Source: Acidimicrobiia bacterium (lineage in GTDB: Bacteria > Actinomycetota > Acidimicrobiia > Acidimicrobiales > Iamiaceae). From it: a DNA stretch of 10,026 bases. Below the pieces are notes generated by a model. That model had not been told where the DNA came from, ran no database searches, and saw nothing but the letters and a program-made list of their open reading frames with translations. Of this stretch, positions 5,582-10,026 are shown piece by piece. The position numbers and the translations under genes were made by a program. Every line of letters begins with the position of its first letter. Within the stretch, counting starts at the first letter, position 1. Location: NCBI GenBank assembly GCA_019247975.1, contig JAFBAD010000169.1:1-10026 (forward strand), in the 5' to 3' direction.

Positions 5582-6607
5582 CTACCGACCGGTAAGGGGA
5601 CGGTAGGTCAAGCGGCGGTCGCCAACCTGGCCCATGAGCCGACGCATCCGCGCCGAGTCGTCCAGCTTCCGGGTGGAGTACCGGAAGTCGAACTCGGCGA
5701 GATAGCGCGGAAGGTGCCGCACGCTGACGTGATGGTGGGTGCCGTCGAGTGAACGCTTCAGCTGGCTGAAGTAGCCCTCCGCCGCGTTCGTGGTGATGAC
5801 CTCGCCGTTGCGGTAGCGGGCGTACTGCTCGTCTTTGTGGTTCACCGACTCGTGACCGGCAAGCTCGGGAGCGAGGGTCTTGTAGCCCTTGTGCTCGTCC
5901 GTGTAGAGCGTCGTCGTGGCGAGGTCGCACTGTTCGCCGATGGCCTTGCGGAGCGTCGCGCCGGTCACGTCGGGGACGACGCGGGAGCGGACCTCGCCGG
6001 TGTCCTGATCGATGAGCGACAGCACACTCGTCTTGTTCCAGCCCGGTCCAGCAGTGCGCGAGCCGGGCACCATCGGCTGCTGCGCGTTCAGCGCCTTGCG
6101 GCGCTTCTTGTTCATCTCGGGGAGCCGCCCACCGATGTACGTCTCGTCTGCGATGACGACGCCGGTCATCATCTCGGCGAGCGGGCCGGCCTTCATGGCT
6201 TCGCGGATGCGCTGGGTCATGAACCATGCCGACTTCGGGGTGAGGTCGTACTTGCGCTCAACCTCGCGTGCGCTGACGCCGTTCTTGCTGGCGCACATCT
6301 CAAAGATCACGAACAGCCACTTGCGGAGGTCGATCTTGGAGCCGTGGAACACCGTCCCGGTCGTGACCGAGAACTGCTTGCGGCAGGCCCCGCACTTCCA
6401 CACCCGGCGCTGTGACATCGACCCGGTGCGGGTCTTGCGCGAGGTCCCGTTCGCCGGGTTCAGGAAGTACAGCCGGGCCGTCTCGTGGCAGTGAGGACAC
6501 ACCGGGCCGTTAGGCCAACGCAGCTGCTCCATGTAGGCGTAGGCATCGCTGGTCGTGCGGATGCGGTCCACCAGCTGCATGACGCTGATCTGCTCGGTGC
6601 GGGCCAT
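5582..6607 (-). CDS. IS1595-family transposase
   Basis: An intact 341-aa protein. Seen in order: an N-terminal zinc ribbon with CPHC (C37, C40) and CGAC (C72, C75); a helical DNA-binding region, VSAREVERKYDLTPKSAWFM (111-130); then the DDE domain of IS1595 type with D154 (ADETYIGG), D237 (YTDEHKGY) and E277 (TTNAAEGYF), followed by SQLKRSLDGTHHHVSVRHL and the terminal FDFRYSTRK block typical of the family. It cuts and joins the element's ends; all catalytic residues are present, so it is probably active. ATG 6607 is chosen: GGGGGAG lies about 8 nt upstream, and the N-terminal helix precedes the zinc ribbon at the usual distance. Its promoter appears to use the right inverted repeat. hicB and hicA follow on the same strand. 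Confidence 0.95.
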   Translation of the reverse strand: MARTEQISVMQLVDRIRTTSDAYAYMEQLRWPNGPVCPHCHETARLYFLNPANGTSRKTRTGSMSQRRVWKCGACRKQFSVTTGTVFHGSKIDLRKWLFVIFEMCASKNGVSAREVERKYDLTPKSAWFMTQRIREAMKAGPLAEMMTGVVIADETYIGGRLPEMNKKRRKALNAQQPMVPGSRTAGPGWNKTSVLSLIDQDTGEVRSRVVPDVTGATLRKAIGEQCDLATTTLYTDEHKGYKTLAPELAGHESVNHKDEQYARYRNGEVITTNAAEGYFSQLKRSLDGTHHHVSVRHLPRYLAEFDFRYSTRKLDDSARMRRLMGQVGDRRLTYRPLTGR

Positions 6608-6612
6608 GCCCC

Positions 6613-6642
6613 ATTCTCCCCCTGAAAGGGGAGGTTTGTCAA
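6613..6642 (-). promoter_or_regulatory. Putative transposase promoter overlapping the right inverted repeat
   Basis: On the - strand TTGACA (6642-6637) lies inside the right inverted repeat, followed by 18 bp and GAGAAT (6618-6613), six bases before the ATG at 6607. The left repeat has GTGACA at the same place, so the TTGACA form is specific to the transposase end. A small CCCCT-GAA-AGGGG hairpin (6619-6631) lies between the two boxes. The -10 is a poor match, so this is tentative. Confidence 0.4.
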
Positions 6643-6655
6643 GTCACACATCCCC
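6633..6655 (-). repeat. Terminal inverted repeat, right end
   Basis: Read inward on the - strand from 6655: GGGGATGTGTGAC, then TTGACAAACC. It matches 21 of 23 positions of the left end at 4150-4172. Confidence 0.93.
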
Positions 6656-6663
6656 AGTCGCGC
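6656..6663. repeat. Target-site duplication, right copy (AGTCGCGC)
   Basis: Identical to the 8 bp at 4142-4149 on the other side of the transposon. Confidence 0.93.
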
Positions 6664-6698
6664 TTGCGGCTTCAGTGACTTTCAGTCATTTTCATTGC

Positions 6699-7622
6699 GT
6701 GACGGTCGACGAAGCGATGTACGCGCTGGCGCGAGAACAGGGCGGCGCGTTCGCCCGATGGCAGGTGCGCGCCGAAGGCGGCGCAGACACCCTCATCGAA
6801 CGTCGGTGCGCAGCTGGCCTATGGGTCCGGGTGCGGCCCGGCGTGTACGTGGTCCCGGGATTGCCGCCGTCGAAGTCCACGGACCTCTGGGTCGCGTGGC
6901 TCGAGGTCGGAGGGCACGCGATCCGCAGCCACGAGTGCGCTGCCGAGCACTGGGGCCTGCAGCCGGTCATGACCGAGCGCCGGGTCTTCACCACGAGACA
7001 GGGCGATCACCATCGAATACCGGGGGTCGTCGTCCACCAGCTCGGTGACCTGCTTCCGCACCACACGACCGTCGCAGACGGCATGCCGATCACCACCGCG
7101 CCTCGAACCGTCGTCGACCTCGCGGCCGTCGTCGGGTTCGAGCGCCTCAAGCGGATCGTCGAGAACGGTGTCAACGATCGCATCGTCACCGATGAAGCGG
7201 TCGGGTTGGTCCTCCGCGACGTCGCTCGGAGAGGCAAGTGGGGGATGAAGAAGCTCGCTCGGGTCCTGGCCGCACGCGCTCCGGGCGAACCGGTGCCCGA
7301 CTCCAAGCTCGAGCGCATGCTGCTCGACGCGCTCCGAGCGGTCGGCCTTCCGGACCCGGTGCCGCAGTTCCCGCACCCGGGCCGGGAGATCGGGGTCGGC
7401 TGGGTCGACTTCGCCTATCCCGACGCGAAGCTGATCCTCGAGGCCGACGGACGGCGGTGGCATCAACGCATCGCGCAGATCGCCCGAGACCACGCACGCG
7501 ACAAGGCGGCCGCCCGGCTGGGATGGCTCACCCTGCGCTTCATGCACGAGGAGCTGTCAGCGGATCCGCTCGACGCGGGACTGTCGGTGCGCGAAACGCT
7601 CACCCACCGCACCGCCGCCTGA
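6699..7622 (+). CDS. AbiEi-like winged-helix plus DUF559 (PD-(D/E)XK, Vsr-like) nuclease-fold protein
   Basis: A 307-aa protein of the type often annotated 'AbiEi antitoxin domain-containing' or DUF559. Seen: an N-terminal winged-helix-like region (about 1-60; AREQGGAFARWQV, LWVRVRPGVYVVPG) as in AbiEi_4 domains; a middle region (70-195) with RTVVDLAAV, typical of these proteins; and a C-terminal nuclease-fold block with E205, D237 (WVDFAYPD), E248-x-D250 (LILEADGRRWH) and DKAARLGWLTLRF-like ending (267-281). DUF559 resembles very-short-patch-repair endonucleases; biochemical function is largely unknown. No AbiEii-type toxin partner is nearby, so it seems to stand alone. GTG 6699 is chosen because it keeps the full winged helix; ATG 6717 is an alternative. 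Hairpin repeats bound it on both sides (with the IS1595 element lying between it and the left one), and the right hairpin starts at the last base of its stop codon. The insertion may have separated it from its original promoter. Confidence 0.8.
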   Translation: MTVDEAMYALAREQGGAFARWQVRAEGGADTLIERRCAAGLWVRVRPGVYVVPGLPPSKSTDLWVAWLEVGGHAIRSHECAAEHWGLQPVMTERRVFTTRQGDHHRIPGVVVHQLGDLLPHHTTVADGMPITTAPRTVVDLAAVVGFERLKRIVENGVNDRIVTDEAVGLVLRDVARRGKWGMKKLARVLAARAPGEPVPDSKLERMLLDALRAVGLPDPVPQFPHPGREIGVGWVDFAYPDAKLILEADGRRWHQRIAQIARDHARDKAAARLGWLTLRFMHEELSADPLDAGLSVRETLTHRTAA

Positions 7623-7670
7623 TTCTCGAGGACCGAGCTACCGGGATCCGGTAGCTCGGTCCTCGAGAAT
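7622..7670. repeat. Perfect 23-bp hairpin repeat, right copy, after the nuclease gene
   Basis: Arms 7622-7644 and 7648-7670 are exact reverse complements around a GAT loop; the left arm starts ATTCTCGAGGACCGAGCTAC. It differs from the hairpin at 4094-4136 by two stem base pairs, each changed on both arms, and by the loop. It may act as terminator of the nuclease gene (no U-tract) just before the acyl-CoA dehydrogenase promoter, or be a copy of a dispersed palindromic repeat. Confidence 0.85.
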
Positions 7671-7672
7671 GG

Positions 7673-7695
7673 TGTAACGGTCGGTCCAATAGGGT
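7673..7695 (+). promoter_or_regulatory. Operator-like motif and -10 box of the acyl-CoA dehydrogenase gene
   Basis: TGTAACGGTCGGTCCAATA (7673-7691) matches 16 of 19 bases of the motif at 1952-1970 upstream of the amidohydrolase, at almost the same distance from the start (29 versus 31 nt). It overlaps TAGGGT (7690-7695), a -10-like box 6 nt before ATG, so the mRNA may be leaderless. A common regulator for both genes is inferred. Confidence 0.5.
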
Positions 7696-7701
7696 GGGGG
7701 G

Positions 7702-8832
7702 ATGGATTTCTCGCTGAGCGAGCGGGAGCTCGAGCTGGTGGCGCTGTGCCGGGACTTCGCGCAGAAGGAGATCGCGCCACGGGCGCCGCTCGCCTGGGAC
7801 GAGGGGCGCTGCCCGACCGACCTGCTCCGGGAGATGGGCGAGCTCGGCCTGCTCGGCATGCTCGTGCCCGAGGAGTGGGGCGGCATCGGCATGTCGACGG
7901 TCGGCTTCGTCGCAGCGATGGAGCAGATCGGCCTCGCCGACCAGTCGGTGGCGGCGGCCTGGCAGGCGCACGTCACGATCGGGTCGCTGCCGCTGCTCCT
8001 CTTCGGCGACGACGCACAGCGCGACCGTTGGCTGCGCCCCTTGGCCGAGGGACGGGCGCTCGGGGCCTTCGGGCTCACCGAGCCCAATGCCGGGTCCGAC
8101 GCGCGCGGCATCCGCACGAAGGCCGAGCGTCGTGACGGCGGCTGGCTGATCAACGGCAGCAAGACCTTCATCTCGAACGCCGGCACCGACATGTCCTTCG
8201 GCGTCACCCTCCTCGCTCGCACCGACGAGAAGTACGCAACGCTCGTCGTCGAGAAGGACACCGAGGGCTTCACGATCGGCCCCAAGATGCGCGGCATCGG
8301 CTGGCGCGGCCTCGACACCCGTGAGCTCTGGTTCGACGACGTGTGGGTGCCCGACGACCACCTCGTCGGTGATCCCGACCTCGGGCTCAACCAGTTCCTG
8401 CGCACCCTCGAGGTCGGGCGCATCTCGATCGCCGCGCTCTCGCTCAGCCTCACCCAAGCGGTGCTCGACCTCGCCACCGACCACGCCCGGCAGCGCGAGC
8501 AGTTCGGGCAACCGATCTCGAAGTTCCAGGCGGTCCAGTTCAAGCTGGCCGACATCGCCACCGAGCTCGAGGCGGCCCGTTGGCTGACCTACCGGGCCGC
8601 GTCGCTGCGCGACAGCGGCCAGCCGTTCCAGAAGGAGGCGGCGATGGCGAAGCTCAAGGCAAGCCGCCTCGCGACGTGGGCCGCGTCGGAAGCCGTGCAG
8701 ATCCACGGCGGCCTCGGCTACATGCTCGAGACGCCGGTGGCCCGCTTCTACTGCGACTCCAAGGTGCTCGAGATCGGCGAGGGCACGAACGAGATCCAGC
8801 ACCTCGTCATCGCCCGCGCGCTCGGCTGCTAG
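7702..8832 (+). CDS. Acyl-CoA dehydrogenase family protein
   Basis: A 376-aa protein of normal family length, starting MDFSLSERELELVALCRDFA. The enzyme is an FAD-dependent, cytosolic homotetramer type that makes the alpha-beta double bond of acyl-CoAs and passes electrons to ETF. Seen: an N-terminal helical domain; LGAFGLTEPNAGSDA, the FAD-binding strand signature; INGSKTFISNAG; REQFGQPISKFQAVQFKLADI in the C-terminal helical domain; QIHGGLGYMLE; and YCDSKVLEIGEGTNEIQ, in which E360 is at the place of the catalytic base of short/medium-chain enzymes. Acyl specificity is not readable. A palindromic operator-like site shared with the amidohydrolase precedes it, suggesting they belong to one pathway. 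It ends 13 nt from the convergent E1 gene, with no hairpin between them. Confidence 0.93.
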   Translation: MDFSLSERELELVALCRDFAQKEIAPRAPLAWDEGRCPTDLLREMGELGLLGMLVPEEWGGIGMSTVGFVAAMEQIGLADQSVAAAWQAHVTIGSLPLLLFGDDAQRDRWLRPLAEGRALGAFGLTEPNAGSDARGIRTKAERRDGGWLINGSKTFISNAGTDMSFGVTLLARTDEKYATLVVEKDTEGFTIGPKMRGIGWRGLDTRELWFDDVWVPDDHLVGDPDLGLNQFLRTLEVGRISIAALSLSLTQAVLDLATDHARQREQFGQPISKFQAVQFKLADIATELEAARWLTYRAASLRDSGQPFQKEAAMAKLKASRLATWAASEAVQIHGGLGYMLETPVARFYCDSKVLEIGEGTNEIQHLVIARALGC

Positions 8833-8845
8833 CGCTCGGTCCGGC

Positions 8846-10026
8846 TCACACCGCGGCCAGGTGCCGCAGCGCGACGACGATGTCGTCGCGGTCGGGCAGC
8901 CACACCCGCTCGAGCTCGGGCGCGTACGGCGGCGGCGTCGGCTGCGCCCCCACCCGCTCGATCGGCGCGTCGAGATCCCAGAACGCGTCACGGGCGACCA
9001 CCGCAGCGATCTCGGCGCCGATGCCGAAGGGCACGACCGCCTCGTGCGCGATCAGCAGCCGACCGGTCCGCTGCACGGACTCGAGCACCGGCGCCATGTC
9101 GAGCGGCGCCACCGTCCGCAGGTCGATCACCTCGACCGACACGCCCTCATCGGCGAGCACCGAAGCAGCCGCGACCGCCTCGTGCACCATCCGGGACACG
9201 GACACGACGGTCACGTCGGTGCCCGGTCGGACGACCACGGAGCGACCGATCGGGACGACGTGATCGGCGGGCGGCTGCGGACCCTTCATGCCGTAGAGCA
9301 GCCGGTTCTCGATGACCACCACCGGGTTCGGGTCCTGGATCGCGGCCCGCAGCAGACCGTAGGTGTCCGCGGGCGTCGACGGCATGACCACGCTCAGACC
9401 GGGGATGTGCGCGAGCAGCACCTCGAGACTCTGGCTGTGCTGGCTGCCGGACGACCGCCCGGCACCGAACTGGGTCCGCACGGTCAGCGCCATCTCGGCC
9501 GCGCCACCGGTCATGAACGGCAGCTTGGCCGCCTGGTTCAGCAGCTGGTCGAAGCAGACCCCGAGGAAGTCGAGGTACATCACCTCGACCACCGGACGCA
9601 TGCCGGCCATCGCTGCGCCGACGCCCATCCCGACGATCGCGGTCTCCGAGATCGGCGTGTCCCGTACCCGCTCGCCGAACTGGTCGCGCAGTCCCCGGGT
9701 GAGGCCGAACACGTTCCCGCCCGCACCGACGTCGATGCCTGCCACGAACACCCGCTCGTCCGCAGCGAGCTCGGCTTCGAGCGCGCCCCGGATCGCGTCC
9801 ATGGTCCGGAAGACGGGCGCGTCGGCCGGCAACGGCGAGGGCTCGGGGACGACCGGCCGGGACCGCACCACGAAGTCGCCGAGCGCATCGGCCGACGGCG
9901 CCGCCAGACGCCGCGCCGCGTCGACCGCCGCGTCCAGCTCCGCGGCGACCGTCGACTCCAGCGACTTGATCTCGTCGTCGTCCACGCCCGCCTCTCGCAG
10001 CCGGCGTTCGTGGAGCACCAACGGGT
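8846..10026 (-). CDS. 2-oxoacid dehydrogenase E1, beta subunit with alpha-subunit-like N-terminus (apparent alpha-beta fusion, partial)
   Basis: The frame runs out of the right edge, so the N-terminus is missing; 393 codons are visible. The main part is a transketolase-like E1 beta: FRTMDAIRGALEAELAADERVFVAGIDVGAGGNVFG; DTPISETAIVGMGVGAAMAGMRPVVEV with the Glu that activates thiamine diphosphate; QHSQSLEVLLAHIPGLSVVMPSTPAD; then the C-terminal domain (VIDLRTVAPLD, LIAHEAVVPFGIGAEIAA). The first ~50 visible residues, PLVLHERRLREAGVDDDEI and AELDAAVDAARRLAAPSADAL, look like the end of an E1 alpha subunit, joined without stop to the beta part. This suggests one polypeptide carrying both halves, decarboxylating a 2-oxoacid (branched-chain, pyruvate or acetoin type) for transfer to E2 lipoyl groups. 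The alternative is an atypical beta subunit with a long leader; the sequence beyond the edge decides. Convergent with the acyl-CoA dehydrogenase. Confidence 0.88.
   Translation of the reverse strand, partial: PLVLHERRLREAGVDDDEIKSLESTVAAELDAAVDAARRLAAPSADALGDFVVRSRPVVPEPSPLPADAPVFRTMDAIRGALEAELAADERVFVAGIDVGAGGNVFGLTRGLRDQFGERVRDTPISETAIVGMGVGAAMAGMRPVVEVMYLDFLGVCFDQLLNQAAKLPFMTGGAAEMALTVRTQFGAGRSSGSQHSQSLEVLLAHIPGLSVVMPSTPADTYGLLRAAIQDPNPVVVIENRLLYGMKGPQPPADHVVPIGRSVVVRPGTDVTVVSVSRMVHEAVAAASVLADEGVSVEVIDLRTVAPLDMAPVLESVQRTGRLLIAHEAVVPFGIGAEIAAVVARDAFWDLDAPIERVGAQPTPPPYAPELERVWLPDRDDIVVALRHLAAV

Larger units (their letters stand above)
4150..6655 (-). mobile_element. Complete IS1595-family transposon carrying passenger genes (2506 bp)
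   Basis: The element is delimited by 23-bp terminal inverted repeats (4150-4172 and 6633-6655, 21 of 23 matching) and an exact 8-bp direct duplication AGTCGCGC on either side. It holds an intact IS1595-type transposase gene near the right end, facing inward, plus hicB, hicA, a 39-aa acidic ORF on the same strand and a convergent membrane/coiled-coil protein gene at the left end. Family knowledge: IS1595 elements make 8-bp duplications, and some carry passenger genes unrelated to transposition. Intact ends, duplication and transposase suggest recent insertion. It landed 13 bp past the SDR-end hairpin and 36 bp upstream of the nuclease gene's GTG, without breaking a gene that I can see. Confidence 0.93.

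Noticed and set aside
5496..6227. Long N-terminal extension of hicB in the same frame
   Set aside because: It overlaps the transposase gene in another frame, is Arg/His-rich and has no HicB-like sequence; only the part after 5495 can belong to hicB.
6699..7622. AbiE-type toxin-antitoxin pair
   Set aside because: Only the AbiEi-like/DUF559 protein is present; no nucleotidyltransferase (AbiEii) gene adjoins it, so a two-gene system cannot be supported.
7600..8991. 463-codon - strand open frame opposite the acyl-CoA dehydrogenase
   Set aside because: It covers the ACAD gene, whose catalytic and FAD motifs are clear, and spans the hairpin repeat; composition is shadow-like.
1..10026. CRISPR arrays, tRNA or rRNA genes
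   Set aside because: No regularly spaced repeats and no tRNA- or rRNA-like segments were recognised on either strand.

Overview
The window is high-GC bacterial DNA with dense genes and abundant GC-ending codons. Several starts lie 6-8 nt behind a TAnnnT -10-like box (probable leaderless mRNAs). Together this suggests an actinobacterium of the soil/aquatic, xenobiotic- or terpenoid-degrading kind. I cannot name the genus; an Acidimicrobiia-like or other environmental actinobacterium is only a guess.

The chromosomal backbone is a catabolic cluster. From the left: the C-terminal part of a Baeyer-Villiger/FMO-type flavin monooxygenase (1-906, +); a cyclase-family (PF04199-like) hydrolase (884-1942, -) whose end overlaps the monooxygenase end; and, from a shared divergent promoter/operator, an amidohydrolase-2 family enzyme (1983-3230, +) followed by a short-chain dehydrogenase (3227-4123, +) that appears to start at CTG overlapping the upstream stop. 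To the right are an acyl-CoA dehydrogenase (7702-8832, +) and, convergent to it, what looks like an E1 alpha/beta fusion of a 2-oxoacid dehydrogenase (8846-10026, -, cut by the window edge). A near-identical palindromic operator-like motif precedes both the amidohydrolase and the acyl-CoA dehydrogenase starts, so both transcription units may answer to one TetR-type regulator. Oxygenation of a ketone, hydrolysis/decarboxylation, alcohol oxidation and acyl-CoA oxidation would make a coherent route, but the substrate cannot be read from the sequence.

Between these two blocks lies accessory DNA, apparently nested. The outer layer is a module of one AbiEi-like/DUF559 (PD-(D/E)XK, Vsr-like) nuclease gene (6699-7622, +) bounded on each side by a near-identical perfect hairpin (4094-4136 and 7622-7670). 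The two hairpins differ by two base pairs changed in both arms. The left hairpin supplies the last codons and stop of the SDR gene.

The inner layer is a complete IS1595-family transposon (4150-6655, 2506 bp) inserted just upstream of the nuclease gene. It has 23-bp terminal inverted repeats matching at 21 positions and an exact 8-bp target duplication (AGTCGCGC), so the insertion appears recent and intact. Besides its 341-aa transposase it carries a hicB-hicA toxin-antitoxin pair, a 39-aa acidic mini-protein gene and a convergent gene for a two-helix membrane protein with a coiled coil. This passenger-bearing IS1595 element is the most notable thing in the window.
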